In this document: one piece after another, positions 1-11,876 of the stretch
Position numbering within the stretch: the stretch's first letter is position 1
Layout: every line of letters starts with the position of its first letter
Source: Cryptomeria japonica
Lineage: Eukaryota > Streptophyta > Pinopsida > Cupressales > Cupressaceae
Direction: 5' to 3'
NCBI RefSeq assembly: GCF_030272615.1
Contig: NC_081412.1
Span: 38,570,911-38,634,910 of the forward strand
Length of the DNA stretch: 64,000 nt
Program-made: the position numbers and the translations under genes
The notes under the pieces: model-generated
Database searches by the model: none
The model's input: the letters and a program-made list of their open reading frames with translations, nothing else
What the model was told of the DNA's origin: nothing

Positions 1-1831
1 AAATTGTCAAAATATGTAGTGACATTTAGGATTCCAATCATGCAATGATAAATGTCATTCAATCAAATAGCCTTGGAGACCAGATTAATATAAGTGAGCT
101 TCCTTGGTTATTAACGGACCAACAAAGCAATGCTATAAAAGAAGTCATACGAAAAAATCAATTTCCCATAGGATTTGTTGCGAACATAAACAATCTCATA
201 TCAAAGAAAAGTGAATTTGGGCCAGGGATGAAAATGCATGATTGGCATACCTTCATTAAGGTAATTCATGTTCTTGTGTTTTTAGTATGTATTTAAGTAC
301 TACACGTATGTGTACTTTCATTATGTTACAAAAAAATGAAAAGATAATTTTATAATTGTTGCAGTACGTTCTACCTCTATCTCTCCCAGATGACTTCGAC
401 AATAATGTCAAGCAAGTCATATATGATCTTGGAAAATACATGAGGTAAGTAGTGATATTTGTTTAGTTTGTTGTATAGATATTATATTTGCGATTTGTTT
501 TACTTGTTATGTAATATACTTTTTTGCATCTTGAATACCTTGTAGGTGGTTGTCATGTAAAGAAATCCATAAAGACAATATAAAATATTGGAAGAGAAAA
601 ATTCCTCATTTAATGTGTGAAATGCAAAAGTGTCTACCTCCATCTTTTTTCAATGCACAAGAACACTACCTCATACACCAAGTTGAGGAGATTGAATTGT
701 GTGGACCTATACACACTAGGTCAATGTGGATGGTTGAGAGGCACTTGAAATTTTTGAAGGCTTTGGTTCAACAAAGAGCACATCCTAAGGGTTCTCTGGT
801 GGAGGGATGTATGGTATACGAGACTATGGTGTACATTTCTGAATATCTTCCTAAGTTTGCAGCAAAGATCCACGTGGATCGCATTTGGGATCCCAACACC
901 ATTAACAAATTCGAAGGGGAGTACTTGATGGGGAAATATAGATTGAGGAAAGTGAGAGGTAATTATAAGATGTTATTGTATTTAATTAATTCTTAATCTT
1001 CAAAATAAATTGATTGTAAGACGTCTATTTTTTTTTGTACAATTGGTCGAGAGTGGGATGCACTACATTTGTATATTGCAAATAATCTTGATTGGATGAC
1101 AGTATGGATTGAACACTGTCAACATTCTGGACGCATGTTAACATGGGAAGGTGTGGCTTCATTGGTTAAAGAAGCACATCGTAATGGAGATTCTGCAAAG
1201 GGAAATTGATTTAGCATATGGTTTAAGAGATAAACAGGTACGTATAAATTTATTAATCACCCATATGTTTATCAACTCACAATACAATAAATTTTACATG
1301 TTTGACATATCGCAGGTCAAACACCACAACGATATGTGCTGCAATGGTCATAAATTTCGCAATAAAAAGTTGGATGACACGAAGAAAACTTGTGATTCTG
1401 GCATCACTACAGTCTTTGAGGTGACAAATATTTCATCGAGAAATGACATTCATCCTCAACATTCTCAAAATCGATACTATGGCATTTTGGATGATATACT
1501 TGAGTGTGACTTTAATTCCTTCAAATTAGTTTTGTTCATCGTCAAATGGTACAGGCTACGATTGAATAAAAATGATCCTGATAGAACTGTTATTGAACAT
1601 GATAATGGTTTTATAATGCTAAATACAAGGTCATTTGAACCAGTTGGGGATGAGCCCTATGTTCTTCCAAGCCAATGTGAGCAAGTATTTTACTCAGACG
1701 TTCCACATAAACTGGGTTGGTCATTTGTTGTTAGACATGATCCAAGAGGAAGGCCGATAAAGTATAATGTGATGGAAGAAGAAGATACTGAAGAAGTAGA
1801 AGATGAAGTGGATGATGATCATGATCAATAG
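1..1831 (+). pseudogene. TNP2-like CACTA transposase, C-terminal half (DUF4218 + DUF4216 regions)
   Basis: Exons can be traced by splice signals at about <1-260, 365-444, 546-958, about 1048-1237 and 1316-1831. The first exons give a DUF4218-like region: a motif around GMKMHDWHTF, then WMVERHLKFLKALV and KFEGEYLMGKYRLRKVRG. The last exon gives a DUF4216-like region with YYGILDDILECDF and PYVLPSQCEQVFY, followed by an acidic tail. These two domains follow the catalytic tnp2 domain in plant CACTA transposases; the catalytic part lies upstream of the window. The exon near 1048-1237 only fits if the frame changes, because its upstream frame stops near 1207. The protein ends at TAG 1829-1831 inside the acidic tail. 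Confidence 0.8.
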
Positions 1832-1841
1832 TTTCTCAATG

Positions 1842-2018
1842 ACGATGAAGAAGAAGAAGAAGAAGAAGAAGAAGAAGAAGATGATGATGATGATGATGAT
1901 GATGATGGTGTTGGTGATGGTGATGGTGATGGTGATGGTGATGGTGATGGTGATGGTGATGGTGATGGTGGCGAAGACGTTGATGATGATGATGATGATG
2001 ACGACGACGATGATGACA

Positions 2019-2051
<33 letters not shown>

Positions 2052-2060
2052 TTGGTGATT
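1842..2060 (+). repeat. GAA/GAT/GGTGAT trinucleotide and hexanucleotide repeat encoding an acidic run
   Basis: The tract is (GAA)n, then (GAT)n, (GGTGAT)n and (GAT)n again. In the frame of the DUF4216 exon it would encode Glu, Asp and Gly-Asp runs. That frame stays open after the TAG at 1829-1831 until TGA at 2075-2077, so the tract looks like the continuation of the transposase's acidic tail beyond a late stop. Confidence 0.85.
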
Positions 2061-2507
2061 GCTTATTACCTATGTGATGGATTACATGTTTATGATGACA
2101 CATGATATGTGATGCTAATTGTGATGCTCAATTACATATATGATGACACATCATGTGATGCTTCTGATGCTTATGATACATATGTATTTATTGTTTATCA
2201 ACTTACAAATGTAGTAATGCTTATGATGCTCAATTGATGGTGTTGATTTCAGGTATAGTCCCTATGTGATGTTGTCATCCTTGGTGGGAACAGGTCATTG
2301 ACTACAGACATCGTCAACCATTTAGTTGAGGATCTTGCATAGTCTACATAAAGTAAAGGTAAGGAATTAAAAAATTTACAATGATTTTGATGACAACATC
2401 TTTTTATTATTTAATACTCTTTTGGTCTACAAAGTTCATGTTGTTCATGTTGTGTACTATGTAATTTCGCTAACATTTTTTATATTTTTTCTTTGTCACA
2501 GGCCGAC

Positions 2508-5326
2508 ATGGATCCATCACATATTGCAGATAGAGATGTAGCTTGTGACACTTCTACCGAGTAGGTAAAACTCATTGTAATTGTACAAATTAGATAGAAG
2601 CAAACTGTTACATTATTATGTTCTTTTTTTTAGTGATTTATACTAATTTTGTAATTGTTAATGATATTCTTGACACAGACGGATGTTCGGGGAAAGGGAA
2701 AGGGAGTTGCAATACCTGAGCACCTTTCTATGGATGTGGAATCATTAGGGTTAAGCAATGATGACCTTGAAGATCCCACAGACCTTGTGAAATTCTTTAA
2801 AATGCCTCTTATAAAAATTAGAAAAGAGATTGTTGCTTTGGCAGCTGTGCATCCTACCACTGATGAGATACGATAGAGGGTGGAATTATTGTTTAAGACA
2901 ATAGAAAACTTGCAAGTAAGTAGTAATGAAAGCTTTAATTATAACAAAAGTTCAATAATGGTTTAAATTTTATTCTCTTTTATGTCATTAACTAAAATAT
3001 GTACGTATTGTTTTTACAACAATTTATCTGCCCTCATGAAAGTCATTCCCATGATCAGGGTGTTGCAGGATCTTCAGGTGATGACAATTTTCTTGTATTA
3101 TCACTTTCTTGGCTTATCACTCTGAGTACCCAAAACACATCATACTTGATACTGTCAATTTTCAAAATAAAGGTTCATCCTTGTTTACAATTCTTGCACT
3201 TTTCATATATTTAATGTTTGATATATTTAATGTATTATTCTTTAGGTGTTGTCAATGTTACTGTGCAAATGCCACTGCCGCCTCATCAGAGATCACCCTC
3301 ACCTGTATTGCCGACTGCAATGTCGGCAACATGTAGCATGCAGACATCCTCTAGTGCACATCATATTGGCCCGCCCATTGTTGGTAGATCCCTCTTTTGC
3401 TCTATCTTCTATCATGTGTCTATTTCCCTTCAAGCGTTCTTTCTTGAATTCTAATGCCATTTCATAGTGGATTCATTTTTTGCAAGAGGAGATGCACATG
3501 AGGATGTGCCAGAGGCGACTATTGCTGATAACATACCATCATTTCCTAGATCTTCTTGTATTGCTAGTACGAGAATGTTGCAGGCCACATTGGTGGTGAG
3601 CGACAAAGAAATGCTTCCCTTAAAGATACAAAAGGTTCCAAGTACTTTAAAATTATTATTATATATATTCTAATTGTAATTTACTTTATGATCACTCGTT
3701 TTGGACTAATGATCCCATGAATTTTTTGCAGGCAATGATATTTTCTATAAACATCTTAGTGACATTGCATTGAAGATATTTGGGCCCACCATACGTAAAA
3801 GGTGGTACATCATATGTGAACTAACCCTTATCCACTTTTGATTTCATATCATTGCTAGAATAGTTTTCCTTTGACCCATTTCTTGAAGTGTAATAAATGT
3901 AGATTCAATTCATTTCTAAATCTAATAGGTTTGTTTTTGCTTTAAAAGGTGGAATGACCAAGAAAAAAGGTTAAAAGATGAACTGACAAACCAAATGGTT
4001 GAGTGGTTTGAAAATGACACCTTTGACAAAACCAAGATCCTTGAAAAAGTTGGCACATATCTAAAGTATGTGAGGGACCAATATAGGACCCATTTGGAGA
4101 GGAACCTAAAGTACGAGTGTCCCCCCATGATTCCAATGAGGGAGTGGAAGGACCTGATTTTGGATGCCAAGGAAAGAATTGAAAGGAAAAAAGGAAATAC
4201 ACCACTAGATGCCAAAAGAAGGTACGAGATACTATTAAGAATGTAATTATGTACTAATTAATTACTCTTTATATTTATATAATCTAACATATTTTAAACT
4301 TTATATAAACTGAGTGACACTTTCAAGGCAACCAAGACAAGGCAAGAAAAGCACAGGCAACACAAACTCGGCTTTGGTGGTTACATGAAACTTGCTGCAC
4401 GAATTGTAAGTATCTCATGTAAATGAAATATTGCATCAAAATATTAATAAATTGATCAAACAATGCAAGAAAAATTCACGATACCAAGCAAAAATGTAGG
4501 GCTTTGAATTCAATATAGCGCCCACAGAAGATGAAAAGAGAATTGCCTACCAGCAAGGCTATTCAGCCGTGGCTGATCGGCTATGAGAATTGAGTGGGCA
4601 TACACAACATTCGAGTGCATCCATCACACAGGTAAATATGGTAAATGGAAGTTGTTTCAAATTGAATACTTTACCAATAATCTAATTGATGTTGAGTTCC
4701 AACATAAAGTGACTATATTTGTTTTAAATAAGCAAGCAATGATAACAATGTGCATGTCATTGGAATGTAGCCTGCTAATTGTGAAACACCACCTGCACAT
4801 GAAGGTCCGGATGTGCATCCCAGTAGTGGAGGTATTCATTTGCTATTCAAATTGATTTATTTATCTATTAATACAAGTATGTATATCTTAATTTGTAATT
4901 AGAGTAGTAATTAATGTAACCTTTTTTGTTAATATTTTAGAGCATGTAGTTGGTGGTGAGCAAGTGGAGCATGTTCTGGGTACACAACCTCAAGAACATG
5001 ATGTTCCCCACTCAGGTAAAGAGGACCACTGTTATTGCTTTAAACAAATATAATTGCAATTGGTGTTCAGCATTAATGTAACCTTTAGTATTTCAACTCT
5101 AGATGATCTAGAGGGTGTTCAGCACGTTGAGGTTGAGGCTACACAAAATGATGTGGCCCCATCAGGTAAAGAGCACAACAATTATGTTCTCTAAATTAAT
5201 GAAATACTTGTAACAATAATAATTTTTTTTTTGAATTTAACCCATTTCTTTGTTATTGCAGAGGACCCCCCTTCGCTTCAGTGTCCTCGTCCTCAGTATA
5301 GGACTAGGCATACATTGAGATCATGA
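2508..5326 (+). pseudogene. tnpA/Ptta-like second protein of the CACTA element
   Basis: A multi-exon gene probably starts at ATG 2508 (MDPSHIADRDVA) and ends with TGA at 5324-5326. The clearest exons are about 2680-2916, 3732-3800, 3949-4220, 4310-4406 and 4500-4631, each bounded by plausible AG and GT signals. The core begins RWNDQEKRLKDELT and contains ECPPMIPMREWKDLI, followed by KHRQHKLGFGGYMKL. This resembles the charged, DNA-binding second proteins of plant En/Spm elements. An in-frame TAG at 2873-2875 and a TGA near 4585 make it look broken. The gene lies just downstream of the transposase on the same strand. Assignment rests on position plus general resemblance. Confidence 0.5.
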
Positions 5327-5454
5327 GCAGTTGGTGGAACATCTGCAGAGGGGGGAAATGATGAAGAAACTGATGTTCCACTTAGTCTTTTCATAGCTTC
5401 AAAGAAAAAATAAAGAAAGAAATGATTGTAATCTAACTAATTTGATAATGACTG

Positions 5455-5665
5455 ATTTTTATGTGTTAGTGAATGTAATTATGTGCTAATTAATGGTTAT
5501 GAATGATATGTGTTAATTAATATTGATGAATGTTGTGTGTTAATTAATGTTAATCAATGTTATGTGTTAATGAATGTTATGTGATATTAATGAATGAATG
5601 CTATATTTTATTAATGGCAGAAAGAATTAATGAATGAATGTTATAAGATGTTAATAGGGAATTTA
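5455..5665 (+). repeat. degenerate AT-rich tandem repeat downstream of the CACTA genes
   Basis: Loose units of about 22-30 bp built on TGTTAATTAATG and AATGAATGTTATGTG recur through this interval. They lie directly after the last CACTA coding exon and could be subterminal repeats of the element, though nothing shows binding. Confidence 0.5.
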
Positions 5666-5676
5666 GAGTGATGTTA

Positions 5677-5689
5677 GGGGGGGGGGGGG
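5677..5689 (+). repeat. poly-G tract (G13)
   Basis: Thirteen consecutive G are followed by A and four more G. Length is likely to vary between reads. From here to about 6128 I see no gene. Confidence 0.9.
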
Positions 5690-6128
5690 AGGGGCCAAAT
5701 GAGCTTCCACCTTCACGTGGTTAGCCCTGTTAAGTAGAGAATATTAAACTATTCTCAAAACCAAGCGAAGCTCAACAAGGTAACACACTTTTCAATAATT
5801 CATTATGTTGCACAGTTAATCTTATTGAATAATGTATATTGAATCTTAATTGCAGGATGCAAGTGGAGCCAACATGAACAACAACACCACAAGTTGTTGG
5901 GTATAATGAACTCCCATATTGTCTTGTCTGTACATGAACAATATGAGTTTCTTCTAGTGTTGATATCCAAAGTAGGACTGCAAAAGTTATGAATATGCCT
6001 CATCCTTGTAAGTTTTTTTATTACTTGTAAGTAATGAATATGCCTCATCCATGTAAGTTTTTTATTTATTTGTAAGTCATGAATATTGCTCTTTAGTTAA
6101 TTAAAATTAAATGAAAATATTTAATGAA

Positions 6129-7044
6129 TACACAAAACTATATACATATGCAGGCGCACCATGGTTGAGATGGTCCAACTCCCCAGTCTCACTCTACGAC
6201 TAAGCTCATGCCATATCTAAATCAAAGACATCTCAAATACATGGTCCGTGGAAAGCTGCAAAACGCCATTTTCATACATAAGCAAGACATACACAATTGG
6301 GCAAAATCACCAAGAGAACGGTAAAAAGTGTGTTTGAGATTATATCATGGATGCTTTTAAGGATTGTATCATGGATGCAAAAAATCTCTTCATTAATCCT
6401 TGACTCATGATTTCTATAATACTTCTTTAGACTTCTCATGTCATTTGTTGCACTTCTTCACTATTTTGGACTGAGTTTCAACTATGAATTTGCCTTGACT
6501 TATGACTATACCTAGCTTTGTCCTATCTTTTTAAGCTTCCTCTTTGAATTGTGGTTGTAGCTTTGATAATACCTTTTTAATGTTGCACTATTTGTAAGGA
6601 GGACAACTCCTAATGCATGTTGCAAATTGTGTTCTAGTGACTGAGACTAACCTAATGTGTCTCTGAATGGCATAAATTGCCAGGATGGAGATATAGCAGA
6701 TGAGTTCAAGATTGTTGTTGTAGAAATTATTTGATTTCTGTGCTTGAAATTTATGTATATACACTATTTATAGTCTACTCTATATTTCCTACTCAACTAC
6801 TCCTATTGCTTTAAAATGAAATGTGAACTGATGAATTGTATTCTATAGATGACCAGTGCCTTTCTTCGTTGTTTGGGCTACAAAGTCTTTATATTTCTTT
6901 AGGAATTATTGAGTAAACTTATGAGATAATTTTTAGATCCACCACCTCTCGATGAGTCTATCAGATACATTATTACCAAGCGTTGTGGCTTTTCGGCATA
7001 TAACTAGAAACCAACATTTTTTGTTTAACAAACTGGAAGATAAA
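6129..7044 (+). repeat. diverged duplicated segment, copy A
   Basis: Two parts of this segment recur in the same order at 8873-9308. One is a 35-40 bp block around 6131-6170 (ATATACATATGCAGGCGCAC); the other is a block of about 90 bp around 6972-7050 containing AACAAACTGGAAGATAAA. The spacing differs, so it is an old duplication with later indels. No coding sequence is recognisable here. Confidence 0.55.
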
Positions 7045-7800
7045 AAAATTGAGTATTGTCATCTCCTCATCGATACCTATCTGGTATCCATCAGTCCCTT
7101 TTTATTTCAAAGAAACCCTAGGATTCGGTGACTTCCTTTAGTTTTCCATCAAAATGCTTTTTCCATCGATATCACTATGCTCCTTCAATGAATGGGTTTG
7201 TTGTCTCACCGAAGCCCCTTTTATCCTCTCTTTGTCGTCTTCCACCAATAAAGTTGTATCGATGAAACCATGTGTATCGGAGACATGCATTTTAGTCTCC
7301 TCGAAACTCATATTCTCATTTAAATATTTTTGCTGTCTGCTGGGTTTCATGTCAAAGAGACTTTGGACTTCAGTGACTTCTTTTGTCCTCCCATCGAAAC
7401 TCATATCCTTATCGATATCATTCATCGATGTAGTTTTCTTTTGTTTTATTGACATCACTTTTTTGATGAGAATGCTTCTTTTGGTGAATCTTCTTTATCT
7501 TGCATCGATGATATTGTTTCTTCGAAAGCCTTTTCTCATCGATGGGGGCCACCTCTGCTTTCTTCGATATCTTTTGTTGGTGGGACCGTCTCTTTTGATG
7601 AGTCTTTTTGCACCGATAGTGTTATATCCTCGAAGACCTTTTCTTGTCGATGAGAACCATCTCCACTTTCCTCGAAATCTTTTATCAATGGAGTTACTGT
7701 CTTCGATGAGTCCTTTCTGAAGTTGATTGGCATTTTCTTTCTTCGATGCCCCTTTTATATCGATGAGACATCGCTGGGTCTAATTGACACTATTTGAATC
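7045..7800 (+). repeat. ATCGATG-rich dispersed repeat, copy A
   Basis: The block is full of ATCGATG, TCGATGAG and CCTCGAAA words and is open on both strands for 100-190 codons, which is low-complexity read-through and not a gene. It aligns along its length with 19340-19840 in the same orientation, for example ATCGATATCACTATGC and TATCGATGAGACATCGCTGG occur in both. The two copies flank the minus-strand gene and its insertion, so they may be LTRs of a larger element. From 7801 to 8526 I see no gene. Confidence 0.65.
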
Positions 7801-8526
7801 TTAGATACTTCGATAGAATGCTTTTAGACTTGTTCAATAACTTATGGGTTATTACGGTATCAATGAAAATGATGATTTCTTCCAAAGAGAGATGGCTTTT
7901 ATGATTTAATTTCTCAAATCAAGATATTTTACTTAATTCAGATTTGATGCTCAACAAAATGACTGCACTATCACCAATCTATCTTAAAGATTTGACTACT
8001 CTTTAGATTATGATTATGAGTGTCATGATATTTCATGAGACTACTCTATCCCCATATGCAACCCTTTGTTCCCACAAATCAATGCTTTGAACTTGACTGC
8101 AACTTTATAGTGATCACTGTCTTTGTACAGTAAGCTTGCTACTTTCTCAACTTTTGATATATTGGAGGCTCCTAGGATGGTTTCTATCTTATAGTCACAA
8201 TACCTTGCTATAATTTGTAGCTATTGTATGTTTATTTGTTTTCTATGTTTATTTTTTTTCCACTCTTAACTCATAGTTCAACCAAATATGGTTCATCTTG
8301 GAATCAATGCACATCGGTTATAATCATTTTATAACCAGTCTCCATGGTTGCAAGACCTGAAGAAGGATTCTTATCATCAATTAGATGCATACTTTTGGGA
8401 ATATAGAAAGACAAAAATATATATTAGAACTGTATTTTTTGTTGAGTCATAATATGATGTGTTAATTTAGCTAAATAAGGGAACCAATATTGTATTAGGT
8501 TTAATTCCATGATGACAGTTGAAGCT

Positions 8527-8820
8527 TGTTAGAGATAGGGGATTTGTAGCAGTTGGCTTGTTAGGTTATGTCACAATCCTATGAAGGTCCTTGTAAACCG
8601 TTAATGTCAGTAGACATGAGACTGTTATATAACGAATTGAATTAGCTAAACCTAGAAGTTTTGTAACCAATGAATCAACTGACTCAAGTGTATGTTAATT
8701 ACCTTATGATGGTCATTTATGACCATTATTCTTAGTAGACATTAAGTAGTTCGCTAGATAGCTGGTTAGTAAACCAGTGAGTTAGTTGGCTCAAGTGTAT
8801 GCCAGATGTGGAATATTACA
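8527..8820 (+). repeat. short LTR (about 294 bp) of a plus-strand LTR element remnant
   Basis: The interval begins TGTTAGAGATAGG, ends GAATATTACA and is followed after two bases by a tRNA-Met-type primer-binding site. It carries a TATA-like GTTATATAAC and an internal duplication of about 105 bp: the word CTCAAGTGTATG occurs twice. Nothing after the primer-binding site looks like gag, so only the left end survives. TG...CA ends plus PBS are the evidence; no partner LTR was found. Confidence 0.65.
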
Positions 8821-8822
8821 TG

Positions 8823-8834
8823 TGGTATCAGAGC
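8823..8834 (+). other. primer-binding site, initiator tRNA-Met type
   Basis: TGGTATCAGAGC sits two bases after the LTR end, the usual position and sequence for priming by the 3' end of initiator tRNA-Met in plant LTR elements. Confidence 0.75.
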
Positions 8835-8872
8835 AACCAAGTTCGACATTGAACCTCAGGTTTTCCACCTAT

Positions 8873-9308
8873 AAACAAAACTATATACATATGCAGGCAC
8901 ACCATGGTTGAGATAATATGCAAGCGCACTATATACAAAACTATATTCGCAAGTAAATATTTTATTCAAATCCATAATATGAAACATAGAGTTTTACTGG
9001 AAGAACATAAGTAACCTTATCTCCTTTAGATAATATCACAAGCAACTACCTACAGAAAGATGCAATAATCCACAACATATACACAAAGGAAAGATGACTG
9101 ATTATATTATGTATGTTCACAAAATGGTACAATAGTAAGCTTGAGGCTATATTCTACTTCTTCTCTAATGATCCTTATTATTACAAAAGTTCCCTCATTT
9201 ATATGAGGGTATACATTGTCACCAAGCATCGTGGCTTTTTCAGCACATAACTATTAATTAGAACTTTTGTTAACAAACTGGAAGATAAACAAGTTCAGCA
9301 TTCCTATG
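8873..9308 (+). repeat. diverged duplicated segment, copy B
   Basis: This copy has the blocks ATATACATATGCAGGCACAC at about 8880 and AACAAACTGGAAGATAAAC at about 9270, in the same order as copy A at 6129-7044. It lies just beyond the 3' end of the minus-strand gene. Confidence 0.55.
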
Positions 9309-9375
9309 TGTTGAATGTACTTATCATCTTTATACATTAGAACATCATTGTTAGTGTCCTCATGTCTCTTTCTGT

Positions 9376-10983
9376 CTAGAAATGATTGGATAGAATATGG
9401 TTAACACAAAGTGATAATTCTTTGTCCTGATCCAACTCTGCTACTGCTTGATTATTATCATCAATGAACTCTTGTTTCCACTGTTTGAACGATATTAACT
9501 CACCATTACTATAGAAAGAGGGCACCCTAGGGGTATTCCCATCATCCAGCCTCTGAAGCTCTTTCCTTAATTGATTTGCCAATTCATCATGGGACTTCAA
9601 GTAAGCCTCAGCTTCAATTTTCTCACCTAGATTAATCAGACTATTGTCATTCATCATGTCTTCCAACCGAGACCTGAGCCTTTCATGCTCTTTCAAAGCT
9701 CTGACTATTCCAGTGTATGTTTTCCAATAGATTTCTAAAACTTGCATCATACTTCTAAACCTATGTTCAATGATCTCTAGAATCAACTTATCCATCTTTT
9801 TTTGTACCTTTTCTACTTGCCGAGATGTCTTTTCAGCCCTGTTCCTCTAATACATAGCGTCTGTCAAGGCATCCATGGCATCTCTGTCAACACCGTATGT
9901 CATCCCTATTTGACTAGTACCTATATCAATCTGAAGCAATCTTGCTTGCAGCCTCTATTTTTCTTCATCGGTTTTCTCATATAGGCTTTTGTATGTAGAA
10001 TTTTCTTAGACCAAAAACTCTATCTGATCTTGGTTCAGTTTAGCGACATCCAAATTTAGTTTGGTAGTTGTTCTAGGGTCAGTCTTTCCAACCTGCTACA
10101 CCATCAAATGTCCAAAAGCTTCTTCTGTATCAACCAATATAGGTCTTTTATCTTTAGGATAGATAGACTACTATAGAAGAGCCTTCTGATCTGGATCATA
10201 TCCTGATCCTCTAAAGAGTTTATCAATCTCTTTTGGAATCATTTGCCTACTTGGGTCCGGTTTCTTGAGGAATCCATCAAACAACAAGGTAGAGTTCATG
10301 TTCCATCCAGAGTATAATAGCACACTAGCTTCCTTAAGCAAATGTCTTCCCTTCTCAGGTGTCATTTCTCTCATCACAAGATCCATCTCCTCTTGTAACT
10401 TTTGAAGCTGCTACTCTTCTTCACTATTTCTCATGTTATTCCTAATTTGAGATCCTTTATGTTGATAGAGGAATGCGGTGAACTCCTTGGAAGCAATGAA
10501 GTCACTATCAGCAATGAAATCCTCATGCTCCAGGAATCTGATGTCAGCCACTTCTCGGACATTTAGTTATTCTGTTGCCAAGTATATTGGTGTATCCTCT
10601 TCATAACCAGGGGGGTAATCCTCTTGAGGAGTGAATGGAACGATGCCAGATGTGGAAGTAGGAGACATATGAACCAAAGGCTCTGTATTCCTAATAGCAT
10701 CAATGTAATCCCTAAAAACATGAGGCGGAACTCCCTCAAGTATTTCCAATTCATGCTCCACAAGTTTGTTGGCCAACTCCAAGGGGTCTTCAATCTTTTG
10801 TAGCACATTCTCATCCTTTTTCCTTCTAAAAAGCTTCCATTTATAAGCTTGCATTGCTTTCTCAAACTTTATTCACTTCACTCTGGCCTCTTCTCTACCA
10901 ATGTTCTTAATGAGGTCATCCAGTAGGTAAGATTTATGCTCTCCAGCCTTCAACTTTTGTGATGACCGGGCTATCCTTATGTA
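9376..10983 (-). pseudogene. unknown protein, C-terminal half, separated from its N-terminal half by element E1
   Basis: Reading leftward from the E1 insertion point, one dominant minus-strand frame runs to a stop at 9376-9378, broken by about eight stop codons. The product would be rich in Glu, Lys and Leu, with coiled-coil-like stretches such as ALKEHERLRSRLEDMM, ending DKELSLCVNHILSNHF. The part next to the insertion gives LAVELEI-like helical sequence, including KIEDPLELANKLVEHELEIL. It joins the 17533-18976 part once E1 and one copy of its 5 bp target duplication are removed. I do not recognise a catalytic domain. It could be the extra protein of an older transposon. Confidence 0.6.
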
Positions 10984-11805
10984 TGTTGGCATATGGACAC
11001 TCCAATGAGATATTGTGTGTGATTGAAGGTTTTGTCATTGATGGCAACCTTGCAATCCTATGACACCGGCAAGACATTATACCGACAAAGCATTAATCAA
11101 GAAAGACAGTACACCGACATTAGCAAGATCAATCTACACCGACACCGACACAAAAGATGTACACCGGCACAAAAGAGAACATGTATACCAGCACAGAGGC
11201 CGACAGGATTTTTGATATGTAATATTTTGTTTATTATTGTAAGCTGACTTGGCAAATTGTAAAATGACTCTTGTATATAAAAGAGATCATTGTAGACATT
11301 TGTAGGATATGGATAGGAAGTATAAAGAAAATTATAAGGCAGACCTAATGTGGGAATTGTAGATCAAGGGTATATGTAAAGAACAGAGCAAGAACCGGTA
11401 CTGAATCTGGCATTGAAGATGCTATTGTAAAGCAGTATAGAATATTGGATTTGTGTAAATCCTCATTGTAAGTCAGTGTGACTTTTTATTGAGCAGTGTG
11501 CTCTAGGCAGTTGGCCTTCCTACATGCATAGGCCCCTATTGTAACTAATATTCTCTTATTGGCCAGTAAGTGAATATTGTGGGTCACAAATCCCACCAAG
11601 GTTTTTCCCACACCAGGTTTCCTCATTAAACATCTTGTGTTATGGTGTTCTTTTCATGTCGATGTTTTTGATTCTATTATTTACATTAATTCTTGCATAC
11701 TGGTATACTGTTACTTTATGTTCTGCATGTTCAATTTTAAGAAAATTACATTACTGGTTAGATACTGATTCACCCCCCCTCTCAGTATCTGTGTGAACCC
11801 TAACA
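10984..11805 (+). repeat. E1 5' LTR
   Basis: It runs from TGTTGGCATATGG to GAACCCTAACA. It is nearly the same as 16721-17527; the main visible difference is an extra stretch of roughly 15-20 bp around 11145-11165. ACACCGGCA-type words are repeated near the left end. Confidence 0.95.
11274..11281 (+). promoter_or_regulatory. TATA box of the E1 LTR
   Basis: TATATAAA in the context CTTGTATATAAAAGAG lies about 290 bp into the 5' LTR and is repeated at 16992-16999 in the 3' LTR. It is the likely core promoter that would start the genomic transcript. Confidence 0.65.
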
Positions 11806-11807
11806 AT

Positions 11808-11819
11808 TGGTATTAGAGC
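11808..11819 (+). other. E1 primer-binding site
   Basis: TGGTATTAGAGC lies two bases after the 5' LTR. It differs at one base from the usual tRNA-Met-type site TGGTATCAGAGC. Confidence 0.85.
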
Positions 11820-11876
11820 TTGGTCCTCTATTTTCAGAAGCCTAATAGCTTGAGGAAGTTCTTGACACCGGTAAAG

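Larger units (their letters stand above)
1..5410 (+). mobile_element. 3' part of a CACTA (En/Spm) DNA transposon
   Basis: Two consecutive plus-strand genes have the order typical of plant CACTA elements: a TNP2-type transposase followed by a tnpA/Ptta-like protein. The window starts inside the transposase gene, so the 5' end and its terminal inverted repeat are missing. I did not find a convincing 3' terminal repeat ending in TAGTG, so the right edge is set where recognisable coding sequence ends. Both genes carry stops and a frame change, so this copy looks inactive. Confidence 0.75.

Noticed and set aside
1803-2105. Open frames of Met or Ser runs on both strands
   Set aside because: They are the other frames of the trinucleotide repeat; composition alone keeps them open.
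7154-7720. 188-codon plus-strand ORF and opposing minus-strand ORFs
   Set aside because: Both strands are open because of ATCGATG-type repeat composition, and the aligned copy at 19340-19840 does not keep the frame.
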